Source: Roseobacter cerasinus (GTDB taxonomy: Bacteria; Pseudomonadota; Alphaproteobacteria; Rhodobacterales; Rhodobacteraceae). From it: DNA of 64,000 nt. The stretch covers positions 124,001 through 188,000 of the forward strand of contig NZ_BLIV01000003.1 in assembly GCF_009811755.1 (NCBI RefSeq). Reading direction: 5' to 3'. Under the pieces are notes generated by a model that saw only the letters and a list, made by a program, of their open reading frames with translations, was not told where the DNA came from and did not search any database. A program made the position numbers and the translations under genes. Positions 1 through 7,392 of the stretch are shown piece by piece (within the stretch, counting starts at the first letter, position 1; each line of letters starts with the position of its first letter).

Positions 1-1
1 G

Positions 2-1063
2 CTGCGCGAGGCGGCGACCCAGGCCAATCTGCCCGCCGCGGAAGCCGAGCGCGCGGATGAGCTGGCGGGTCGCTTTCCCGGCTGGGCCGAGGTGCTGGCC
101 GCCAGTCACCGCCGCATCGCCAGCCTGGAGCGCACGGTGGAAACCCTGTCGGATCGGCTGACGCACGATCCACATCTGGCCACCTCGGTGCACGAGCTGC
201 TGACCACGGCTGCCGCGATCCGCTCCACCGCCGCCATTCTGGCCGAAGACCCGGATTTGACGCAGGACTGGCGCGACCGCTTTCACGGCAACCTTGATCA
301 GGACAGCCGCCGCCTGGCCGACAGCTCGCGCGCGCTGGTGCAATATCTCGATGAAGGGCAGGGTGTGGAAGACGCAGGCGCCAGCCCGCAGGACGAGCTG
401 GAGGCGTTCCTGACCGACCATAAATTCGCCTTTGAAACGCTGGAGAGCGGGGCCGATACCCCTGACAGCATTGTAACCAAGGCAACGGCCCTGCGCTCCA
501 ATGCGGCGCGGCATATGGCGCGGGGTATTTTGCAGAAAGTGGCCGAAGATGCAGCGCAGGCCCCGCGCGCGGCGGTGCGGCGCGCGGTCAAGGAGCTGGG
601 GCCGGATCCGGTGGCGCTGGCCCGGCGTCTTGGCGTACCGGTGCCGATGGTGCTGCGCCGTCTGGCCAGCTTGCCGGAGCTGAACCTCGGCCTGGTGATC
701 TGTGACCGCGCAGGCAGTTTGCTGTTTCGCAAGCCCGCGGCGGGCTTTGTGATCCCCCGCTTTGGATCGGCCTGCGCGCTCTGGCCGCTCTTTGCGGCCT
801 TGGCGCAGCCGGGGCGTCTGATCCGGACACCCGTGGTGCAGCTGGGGCGCGGGCGTGCCGCCTTCGATTGCGTGGCTGTAGCCGAGACGGTTGGCCAGCC
901 GGATTACAACAGCGCGCCGCTGCTGCAGGCGAGTATGCTGGTGCTGCCTGCCGCCGCAGCTGACAGCGGTGAGGCGCTGGAGGTCGGCGCCTCCTGTGGT
1001 GTCTGCCCGCGTGAGCCTTGCCCGGGTCGGCGTGAGCCGTCGATCCTGACCGGCGGGTTGTGA
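2..1063 (+). CDS. ScfR/RamB-type XRE-family transcriptional regulator, 5' end outside window
   Basis: This is the C-terminal part of a regulator whose N-terminal helix-turn-helix lies before the window; the frame is open from base 2. The visible part has a helical middle (residues such as HRRIASLERTVETLSDRL) and a C-terminal region resembling DUF2083 (around IPRFGSACALWPLF). It ends in a cysteine cluster, CGVCPREPCPGRR. Members of the short-chain fatty acyl-CoA regulator family (PccR of Rhodobacter sphaeroides is one) combine an XRE helix-turn-helix with such a C-terminal sensor and control propionate, acetate or related acyl-CoA pathways. The target here cannot be read from the sequence. A GTG at 92 is only an internal codon, because good coding sequence continues upstream of it. 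Confidence 0.7.
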   Translation: MREAATQANLPAAEAERADELAGRFPGWAEVLAASHRRIASLERTVETLSDRLTHDPHLATSVHELLTTAAAIRSTAAILAEDPDLTQDWRDRFHGNLDQDSRRLADSSRALVQYLDEGQGVEDAGASPQDELEAFLTDHKFAFETLESGADTPDSIVTKATALRSNAARHMARGILQKVAEDAAQAPRAAVRRAVKELGPDPVALARRLGVPVPMVLRRLASLPELNLGLVICDRAGSLLFRKPAAGFVIPRFGSACALWPLFAALAQPGRLIRTPVVQLGRGRAAFDCVAVAETVGQPDYNSAPLLQASMLVLPAAAADSGEALEVGASCGVCPREPCPGRREPSILTGGL

Positions 1064-1185
1064 CCTCAGGTCATCTGTCTGCAACACTTTGACAGGTCGC
1101 TCAAAACCGACGATAGTTTGGTCTCCGCCCCGAGGGAGACGGGCCGATGGTCTGGCGGGGCTGTGCCTTTTGGGAGGAGGCCGCA

Positions 1186-1569
1186 ATGGGAAAGCAAGTG
1201 CTTTTGGTGGAAGACGAGATGAACATCGTCGAAGCCATACGGTTTTTGCTCAGCCGCGAGGGTTGGGACGTGGATACACATTCAGATGGGGCCAGCGCGA
1301 TTGACGTTATTCGGGATCGCAAGCCCGATCTGGTTGTGCTGGATGTGATGTTGCCGGGCAAAAGCGGCTTCGATATTCTGGAAGAGCTGCGCGGCGATGA
1401 TGCAACGGCGGATCTGCCGGTGCTTATGCTGACCGCGCGCGGGCAAAGCCGCGACCGCGAGATGGCGGAGAAGGCGGGTGTCAGCCGCTTCATGACCAAA
1501 CCGTTTTCCAACACCGAAGTGCTCACTGCGGTGCGCGATCTGCTTTACGTGCACGGCCAGCGGACCTGA
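1186..1569 (+). CDS. single-domain response regulator (receiver only)
   Basis: This 127-residue receiver has no output domain. It shows the acidic pocket (VEDE near residue 8), the phospho-acceptor Asp in VVLDVMLPGKSG, a conserved Thr in MLTARG and the switch Lys in MTKPFS. The start at 1186 is preferred over an in-frame ATG at 1147 because a strong ribosome-binding site (GGGAGGAGG, 1172-1180) precedes it and family similarity begins there. It is followed within a few bases by a small membrane protein and a symporter-linked histidine kinase, its likely phosphodonor. With no DNA-binding domain it probably acts by protein contact or passes phosphate on to another protein. Confidence 0.85.
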   Translation: MGKQVLLVEDEMNIVEAIRFLLSREGWDVDTHSDGASAIDVIRDRKPDLVVLDVMLPGKSGFDILEELRGDDATADLPVLMLTARGQSRDREMAEKAGVSRFMTKPFSNTEVLTAVRDLLYVHGQRT

Positions 1570-1572
1570 ACC

Positions 1573-1848
1573 ATGGCCGAGCCCCGCTCACCGCTCTTTC
1601 TGGAACGGGGCAGCTACCGGCAGCGGCGCTGGATGGACGCATTGCGTCTGCTTGTGGTCCTGGGAGTTGTGCTCTGGATGATCCCGCTGCTCTGGCCCTC
1701 CGGGTCCGTGACGGGGGAGGGCATCTCCATGTCACGGGCACTGCTTTACATTTTTGGGGTCTGGGTGCTGCTGATCTTGGCGTGCTATGGTCTGGCGCGC
1801 CGCTCCCACAGGTTGCCGGAGGGCGACGATGAGGGGGGAGAGGCCTAG
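1573..1848 (+). CDS. small two-helix membrane protein next to the symporter-kinase
   Basis: This 91-residue protein has a short basic N-terminus (SYRQRRWMD), a hydrophobic helix at about residues 24-43, a short loop, a second helix at about 54-73, and a charged C-terminus (EGDDEGGEA). It starts three bases after the response regulator stop, and its stop codon overlaps the GTG of the kinase by one base, so the three genes are translationally coupled. The size and topology recall the small subunits that accompany some sodium:solute symporters (DUF4212 type), but I cannot match it to that family by sequence. An accessory or sensing subunit of the neighbouring kinase is an inference from position only. 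Confidence 0.65.
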   Translation: MAEPRSPLFLERGSYRQRRWMDALRLLVVLGVVLWMIPLLWPSGSVTGEGISMSRALLYIFGVWVLLILACYGLARRSHRLPEGDDEGGEA

Positions 1849-4541
1849 TGGCCTCCCTGCATATTCTGGTGGCCGTGTCGCTGGCCTATGTGGCGCTTTT
1901 GTTCTGCGTGGCCTTCTTTGCCGAACGGGCAGGTATGCGCGGGCGCGCAGGCTGGCTGCTGCGGTCGCCACTGGTCTATACGCTGTCGCTGTCGATCTAC
2001 TGCACCGCCTGGACATTTTACGGCGCGGTGGGCTACGCGGCGCGGTCGGGGCTTGAGTATGTGACGATCTATCTGGGCCCCAGCCTCGTCATGATCGGCT
2101 GGTGGTGGATCGTGCGGCGGCTGGTCCGGATCGGGCGCACCCATAAGGTCACCTCGATTGCTGACCTGATCTCCTCGCGCTATGGCAAGTCAAACGGGCT
2201 TGCGATTGTGGTCACGGTCATGGCTGTGATTGGGGTGACACCCTATATTGCGCTGCAATTCCAATCGGTGATCGCGTCGCTGTCGATCTTTGCCGCGGGC
2301 GGGCTGGCGGAGCCGGTTGACGAGGGCGCGGCGCGGGCTGCGGGCTTCTGGATCGCCGCAGGTCTGGCTGTGTTCACGGTGCTCTTTGGGACGCGCAACC
2401 TCAATGTGAATGAACGTCAGCACGGCGTGGTCATCGCCGTCGCGGTTGAGGCTGTGGTCAAGCTGATCGCCCTGCTTGCGGTTGGCGCTTTTGTCGTCTG
2501 GGGCATCGCCGGAGGTGTGGCTGAGACGCTGGCCCGGATCGATGCCTCGGACCTTGGCACCTGGGAGATGGATGGCAGCCGCTGGGCCGGACTGACCTTC
2601 GTGTCGGCGGCGGCCTTCCTCTGCTTGCCACGTGTGTTTCAGGTCATGGTGGTGGAGAATGATGACGAGCGTCATCTGCAGATCGCCAGCTGGGCATTCC
2701 CGCTCTACCTGATGTTGATGAGCCTTTTTGTGGTGCCGATTGCGGTGATAGGCCTCGATCTTCTGCCCGCCGGTGCGAACCCGGATTTCTTTGTGCTCAG
2801 CCTGCCGCTCAGCCAGGGGCAGGAAGGTCTGGCGATGCTCAGCTTTCTGGGCGGGTTCTCTTCGGCCACCTCGATGGTGATCGTGGCAACGCTGGCGTTG
2901 TCCACGATGGTGTCGAACCATGTGGTCATGCCCGTGTTCCTGCATGTGCGTCAGGGCGGGGCGACTCAGTCCGGTGATGTGCGCAATGTGGTGATCATGG
3001 CGCGGAGGCTCTCGATCCTGACCATCATCGCGCTTGGCTACATCTATTACCAGATGTCTGGCGGGTCGGGCGCGTTGGCGGCGATTGGTCTGATATCCTT
3101 TACGGGCGTGGCTCAATTTCTGCCCGCCATGCTGGGTGGCATCTTCTGGCGTGGCGCCACGCGCGCCGGCGCCTTTGTCGGGCTCGGCGTTGGCTTCACC
3201 GTCTGGATCTTCACCATGTTGCTGCCGAGCTTCGGACCCGGTGCGGCGCTCAGCCTTGCGACCTTTGAAACCGGCCTTTGGGGCCTCGTCTGGGTCCGGC
3301 CGCAGGCGCTTTTTGGCATTGAGGGGCTCGACCCGACCGTGCATGCGATCTTCTGGAGCCTGTTGTTGAACGTGATCGGTTTTGTGTCGGTGTCCCTGGT
3401 GACCTTTCCGCATCCGCTGGAGCGTTTGCAGGGCGCGCAGTTTGTGAATGTCTTTGAGCATTCCGGCCAGACCCGCGGCTGGCAGGCCTCTGTGGCCGAG
3501 AGTGAGGATCTGATGATTATGACGCAACGCATCCTCGGGGCGGACGAGGCGCAGCGGCTGTTTCAGACGGCGGCCGACGCGCAGGGGCGCGGCGGTTATC
3601 TGCCTGAGCCCACAGCCGTTTTCCTGCAACAGCTGGAACGCGAACTGGCTGGATCCGTTGGTGGTGCCACCGCCCATGCGATGATCAGCCAGATTGTGGG
3701 CGGCACCGCCGTCTCGGTGCAGGATCTGCTGGCGGTCGCTGACGAATCCGCCCAGATCCTGGAGTATTCCAACCAGCTTGAGGCCAAATCGCGAGAGCTC
3801 AGTCAAACGGCGGCACAGCTGCGCGACGCCAATAACAAGCTGATGCAGCTGAGCGATCAGAAAGACGCCTTCCTCAGCCAGATCAGCCACGAGCTGCGCA
3901 CGCCGATGACCTCGATTCGCGCCTTTTCGGAGATTTTGCGCGATACCGACGGGCTTGGCCCCATGGAGAAGTCGAAATACGCTAATATCATCCATGTGGA
4001 GGCCATTCGGCTGACGCGGCTGCTCGATGATCTGCTGGATCTGAGCGTGCTGGAGAACGGGCAGGTGACCTTGAACCAGCAATCCGGGCGGCTGGTGGAT
4101 CTGCTTGATCATGCGGTCGCCACGGCAGAGGCGAGCGAGGCGCGCCCGATCACCTTCCGGCGCAGGCGGCTGGATGAGACGGTGACCCTGCACACCGATC
4201 TGGATCGGCTCAGTCAGGTCTTCATCAATCTGATCACCAATGCCCAGAAATACTGCGCGGCGCAGGTGCCGGAGCTGCGCATCGTGGTCAGTCAGACCGC
4301 CGAGGCGGTTCTGGTGGATTTCATGGACAATGGCAGCGGTATTCCGGCGGAGGCCCGCGATGTCATGTTCGAGAAGTTCAATCGCATCGGGGCAGAGGAC
4401 GGTGCGGGCGCGGGGCTGGGTCTGGCCATTTGTCGCGAAATCATGTCCCGGCTGGGCGGCGATGTGCGCTATCTCGATGGCACAGGCGGCACGGCGTTCC
4501 GGGTGACACTGCCCCATGCACAGGCCTTGGCCGCGCAGTAG
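1848..4541 (+). CDS. sodium:solute symporter-family sensor histidine kinase (SSF-HK hybrid, CbrA-like)
   Basis: This 897-residue hybrid begins with GTG. The first ~560 residues form a many-helix sodium:solute symporter (SLC5-like) domain. A linker and coiled coil follow (around LEAKSRELSQTAAQLRDANNKL), then a kinase core with H-box His681 (ISHELRTP), N-box (NLITNAQKYC), G1 (DNGSGIP) and G2 (GAGLGLAIC). I see no PAS domain between transporter and kinase, unlike pseudomonad CbrA. Related proteins transport or sense a nutrient (histidine for CbrA, proline or carboxylates for others) and adjust carbon and nitrogen use. The substrate here is unknown. The receiver at 1186-1569 is the likely partner. 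Confidence 0.88.
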   Translation: MASLHILVAVSLAYVALLFCVAFFAERAGMRGRAGWLLRSPLVYTLSLSIYCTAWTFYGAVGYAARSGLEYVTIYLGPSLVMIGWWWIVRRLVRIGRTHKVTSIADLISSRYGKSNGLAIVVTVMAVIGVTPYIALQFQSVIASLSIFAAGGLAEPVDEGAARAAGFWIAAGLAVFTVLFGTRNLNVNERQHGVVIAVAVEAVVKLIALLAVGAFVVWGIAGGVAETLARIDASDLGTWEMDGSRWAGLTFVSAAAFLCLPRVFQVMVVENDDERHLQIASWAFPLYLMLMSLFVVPIAVIGLDLLPAGANPDFFVLSLPLSQGQEGLAMLSFLGGFSSATSMVIVATLALSTMVSNHVVMPVFLHVRQGGATQSGDVRNVVIMARRLSILTIIALGYIYYQMSGGSGALAAIGLISFTGVAQFLPAMLGGIFWRGATRAGAFVGLGVGFTVWIFTMLLPSFGPGAALSLATFETGLWGLVWVRPQALFGIEGLDPTVHAIFWSLLLNVIGFVSVSLVTFPHPLERLQGAQFVNVFEHSGQTRGWQASVAESEDLMIMTQRILGADEAQRLFQTAADAQGRGGYLPEPTAVFLQQLERELAGSVGGATAHAMISQIVGGTAVSVQDLLAVADESAQILEYSNQLEAKSRELSQTAAQLRDANNKLMQLSDQKDAFLSQISHELRTPMTSIRAFSEILRDTDGLGPMEKSKYANIIHVEAIRLTRLLDDLLDLSVLENGQVTLNQQSGRLVDLLDHAVATAEASEARPITFRRRRLDETVTLHTDLDRLSQVFINLITNAQKYCAAQVPELRIVVSQTAEAVLVDFMDNGSGIPAEARDVMFEKFNRIGAEDGAGAGLGLAICREIMSRLGGDVRYLDGTGGTAFRVTLPHAQALAAQ

Positions 4542-4573
4542 AAATTCCGCAGAAAAACGCTCTGCCTTTTGAC

Positions 4574-4607
4574 AGATAAAGGCAATGGTAACCATTGGCC
4601 TTTATCT
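4574..4607. promoter_or_regulatory. 34-bp near-perfect inverted repeat before the FliM-like gene
   Basis: The left arm AGATAAAGG-C-AATGGT is matched by ACCATT-GG-CCTTTATCT around a single central A. The only imperfection is one extra base in the right arm. It lies 32 bp after the kinase stop and 60 bp before the FliM-like start. No T-run follows, so a simple intrinsic terminator is unlikely. An operator, or a hairpin in the 5' leader of the downstream gene, fits better. A TTGACA at 4569-4574 overlaps its left edge, but I see no convincing -10 box. Confidence 0.5.
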
Positions 4608-4667
4608 CCGCTTACGAAGGACCGGCTGCTGTGGGCGAGCCGCCGAATATCTTGACAAGGGCCATCG

Positions 4668-5948
4668 ATGTCAGTTTTGCAGCGCAAGGCGCAGGCAGGT
4701 AAGCAGGAACATCAGGCACGGGCGATGACCGTGCCCAAGGCCCTGCGTGTGAGCCTGGCCAAGATCGCGGATGATGTTTTTGACATGGCGCTGGTGGTGA
4801 TAGGCCTCACGCAGGAGAAATGTGAGGCAGACGCGCTCTCCGACAAGCTCGATGATGCCGCGCTTATGATGGTTCTTGACGGTCCGGGCAGCTGCGCTGG
4901 GGGCGCCATGATCGGGCCGGAGCTGGTCTCGGCCATGGTGCAGCAGCAGACCACCGGCAAGATATCCGCCACACCACCTGAGCCGCGGCCGCTGACCTCG
5001 ACGGATGCCTCGCTTTGCGCGCCGCTGGTCGACCTTCTGTTTCAACGCGCGAATGGGCTGCTGGAGAGCCATGAGGACCGTCTGGCCTTCCCGGTGCACC
5101 GCTTTGGTGCCCGGGTGGAAAGCGCGCGGCTGTTCAACCTGGCGCTTGATGCAACCGAATACCGCCTGTTCAAGCTGACTTTGGATGTCGCGGGCGGCGT
5201 CTTCCAGTCGAACCTGACGCTGTTCCTTCCGGTCCAGGATGCCTCCGCCGTCGTGGCGCAGGTGGAGGCTGGGCCGGGGACGGGGCCGGTGGCTCCGGTG
5301 ACTTTTGAAAAGACTGTGATGGAGATCAACGCGGATCTCACGGCGGTGCTTGGCCGCGTCCGCATGACGCTCTCCAAACTGGAGAAATTGCAGCCGGGAG
5401 ACGAGCTTGTCCTGCGGCCTGACGCATTCGAGACAGTGGAGATCAAGACCATCGACGGCCGCACCATCAGTCGCGGCGCGATGGGGCAGGTCGACGGCCA
5501 GCGCGCGGTGCAGTTGGACAGCATCGCGGGGCATGGCACGCGGTCGAAGCCGCAGCCGCAATCCGGCCACGCGCCCGGTGCCGATCTGCCGGATGTGGAA
5601 TTTGCCGACGCGCCCGAACCGCTTGGCGCCCTGCCATCTCCAGATCAAATGATGGACAGCCCGGCCTTCGCTGATGATCTTCCAGACCTGCCTGACCTTC
5701 CCGCTATGGACGATCTGCCTGATTTACCGGATCTCGATGTCGCTGATGTCGCTGATGTCGCTGATGTCGCTGATGTCGCTGATGTCGCTGATGTCGCTGT
5801 TGCTGATGATGGCGAGTTGCCGGACCTTCCCGACCTTCCTGATCTGCCCGACCTTGATGATCTGCCTGACCTTCCGGATTTGCCCGAGGGTGATGGCGAT
5901 GACGCCCTGCCCGAGATACCCGGCTTGGCTGATTTGAATACTGCATGA
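4668..5948 (+). CDS. FliM/FliN-family flagellar motor C-terminal domain protein with repetitive acidic tail
   Basis: This 426-residue protein has a FliM-like middle and a SpoA (FliM/FliN C-terminal) domain at about residues 243-290 (GDELVLRPDAF, ISRGAMGQVDGQRAVQL). The last ~110 residues are unusual: strings of LPDLPDLP, then seven tandem Asp-Val-Ala triplets, then more LPDLPDLDDLP, strongly acidic and probably extended. No other flagellar gene is in the window, so it stands outside a flagellar operon. SpoA domains form the C-ring of the motor switch, so an auxiliary switch or chemotaxis-adaptor role is plausible. An in-frame ATG at 4725 (MTVPKALRVSL) is an alternative start. Confidence 0.72.
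   Translation: MSVLQRKAQAGKQEHQARAMTVPKALRVSLAKIADDVFDMALVVIGLTQEKCEADALSDKLDDAALMMVLDGPGSCAGGAMIGPELVSAMVQQQTTGKISATPPEPRPLTSTDASLCAPLVDLLFQRANGLLESHEDRLAFPVHRFGARVESARLFNLALDATEYRLFKLTLDVAGGVFQSNLTLFLPVQDASAVVAQVEAGPGTGPVAPVTFEKTVMEINADLTAVLGRVRMTLSKLEKLQPGDELVLRPDAFETVEIKTIDGRTISRGAMGQVDGQRAVQLDSIAGHGTRSKPQPQSGHAPGADLPDVEFADAPEPLGALPSPDQMMDSPAFADDLPDLPDLPAMDDLPDLPDLDVADVADVADVADVADVADVAVADDGELPDLPDLPDLPDLDDLPDLPDLPEGDGDDALPEIPGLADLNTA
5736..5798 (+). repeat. seven perfect tandem copies of the 9-mer GATGTCGCT
   Basis: Seven uninterrupted copies of GATGTCGCT encode (Asp-Val-Ala)7, residues 357-377 of the FliM-like protein. Perfect identity at the DNA level, including third positions, suggests recent expansion by replication slippage. 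Changes in copy number would keep the reading frame. Confidence 0.95.
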
Positions 5949-6133
5949 TGTTTGGATCAGCCTGCTGGCAAGGGAGTTTGGACCCAAACCCTATGTGCGG
6001 ATCACAGGTTTGAACGTTCGCGGCGTCGCGAGGAGTGGTCAAAACCAAATCTGATGTAGACAGAGATGCCGTCAGATCGGTTTCACCAGGGTGCCTGCGC
6101 CGCGCAGTGGCCTAAGATCTGAGCACCTCGGAG

Positions 6134-6577
6134 TCAGCCGTTGCCGTCGCGCGCCATTGCGGCCACCGCCATCAAGGTCGGCTGCAGATTTCGCAGATCA
6201 TAGCCGCCGGTTCGCGCGGCCTCGATAACCCGCTCCACGGGCATGTCCTGTGCGGCTGCAAGCGCCCATGCAATTGTCGACCGGGTGCCCGAGGCACAAT
6301 AGGCCAGCACCGGCCCATTGCACGTGTCGATCAACTGGCGGTTCGCGGCAATCACATCGGGTGTCATGGTCTGATGGGTCAGCGGTTGCACGACGAACTC
6401 AAGCCCTGCGGCCTCGGCGGCGGCCTGCATATGCGCACAATGGTGGCTGGGGGGCACCTCGGCATCCGGACGGTTGCACAGGATCCGCTTGATCCCTGCG
6501 GCTGCGATGTCCGGCATGTCCTCGGGGCTGATCTGTGGCGCGGCAAAGAAAGTCGATGTGATTTGGCGCATATCCAT
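6134..6577 (-). CDS. TIGR01244-type phosphatase / sulfurtransferase-like protein (Blh N-domain family)
   Basis: This 147-residue stand-alone protein belongs to the dual-specificity-phosphatase-like family found alone or fused to metallo-beta-lactamase-like persulfide dioxygenases (Blh). It has the Cys-x4-Arg loop (YCASGTRS), a preceding CNRPDAE segment and a helix-rich C-terminus. Relatives take part in sulfide and persulfide handling, although many remain untested. The ATG at 6577 is chosen over a TTG two codons upstream. No sulfur-oxidation gene lies next to it, so the function rests on family alone. Confidence 0.75.
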   Translation of the reverse strand: MDMRQITSTFFAAPQISPEDMPDIAAAGIKRILCNRPDAEVPPSHHCAHMQAAAEAAGLEFVVQPLTHQTMTPDVIAANRQLIDTCNGPVLAYCASGTRSTIAWALAAAQDMPVERVIEAARTGGYDLRNLQPTLMAVAAMARDGNG

Positions 6578-6648
6578 AGGCAAGCTCTAGGCAAAGCGGG
6601 GCCAGCTGTCCAGACGGATCGGTTCTAGCATCGGGCGCTGCGTCGCAG

Positions 6649-6888
6649 TCAGCGCAGGAAAATACCGAGAATGACCAGCATCAATCCGATCACGGACAAA
6701 AAAAGCGCCCCGAGGTTCATCGGCAGGGCTTTGCGCAAATGATTGCGCATGTCGTCATCCGACAGTTTGGCCTTGCGGGCCCGCGCCACGTAGATGATGC
6801 ACCAGATAAGCCCGAAAAGCCCGATCAGGGACAGCCCTGCGCCACCCCAGACCAGCAAATCGAACACGGATGTCGTTGTGGGTTCCAT
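6649..6888 (-). CDS. small two-helix inner-membrane protein, function unknown
   Basis: This 79-residue protein has two hydrophobic helices, residues ~10-33 (LLVWGGAGLSLIGLFGLIWCIIYV) and ~57-78, joined by a charged stretch with RARKAKLSDDDMRNHL. It ends in an Arg. The composition and codon use match neighbouring genes, which supports a real gene, but I do not recognise the family. It lies divergent to gapR with a 130-bp gap, so the two promoters probably share that gap. Confidence 0.6.
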   Translation of the reverse strand: MEPTTTSVFDLLVWGGAGLSLIGLFGLIWCIIYVARARKAKLSDDDMRNHLRKALPMNLGALFLSVIGLMLVILGIFLR

Positions 6889-7018
6889 AGGCTGCAGCTA
6901 CCCAATCGCGCGCCCAAGCGCAAGCGGCTGGCCGCTGATGGGAAAGCGACTTGCAGGTCGGGCGCGACGGGGCTAGGCACACGGCGATCTAGACCACACC
7001 AGCCGCCAGGAGAGCTTC

Positions 7019-7303
7019 ATGAGCAACAGCACACCCGATCCAGCCGCCCCGGACGCCGTGGGCGATGCCACCTATCGCGTCACCGCCAATGAGCTGCGCC
7101 AGTTTGTCGAGCGGATCGAGCGGCTGGATGCGGAAAAGAAAGATCTGGCAGAGCAGCAGAAAGAGGTGATGGCCGAGGCCAAGGCGCGCGGCTATGACAC
7201 CAAGGTCATGCGCAAGGTGATTGCGCTGCGCAAACGTGATGCTGACGACATTGCCGAGGAAGAAGCGGTGCTCGACATGTATAAACAGGCGCTTGGCATG
7301 TAA
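7019..7303 (+). CDS. gapR: GapR-family (DUF2312) nucleoid-associated DNA-binding protein
   Basis: This 94-residue protein matches the DUF2312/GapR family along its length: an N-terminal tail, a long amphipathic helix (ANELRQFVERIERLDAEKKDLAEQQKEV), and a basic segment (AKARGYDTKVMRKVIALRKRD) before a C-terminal dimer/tetramer helix. In Caulobacter, GapR clamps overtwisted AT-rich DNA ahead of replication and transcription and is needed for chromosome duplication. A good Shine-Dalgarno (GGAGAG) precedes the ATG. The length agrees with the family (about 90 residues). Confidence 0.92.
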   Translation: MSNSTPDPAAPDAVGDATYRVTANELRQFVERIERLDAEKKDLAEQQKEVMAEAKARGYDTKVMRKVIALRKRDADDIAEEEAVLDMYKQALGM

Positions 7304-7392
7304 GCGCCGCCCTGTCTCTGGCGGTATCAGCGGATCCCGGGCTGCTGGGCCGCATATCGGACAGAGGCTTTTATCAGCGGGCTGGCGGGGGT

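Noticed and set aside
2190-4595. Long open frame on the strand opposite the symporter-kinase gene
   Set aside because: It is rich in His, Arg and Gln with no domain, and mirrors a well-supported gene. High-GC coding DNA often leaves the opposite strand open.
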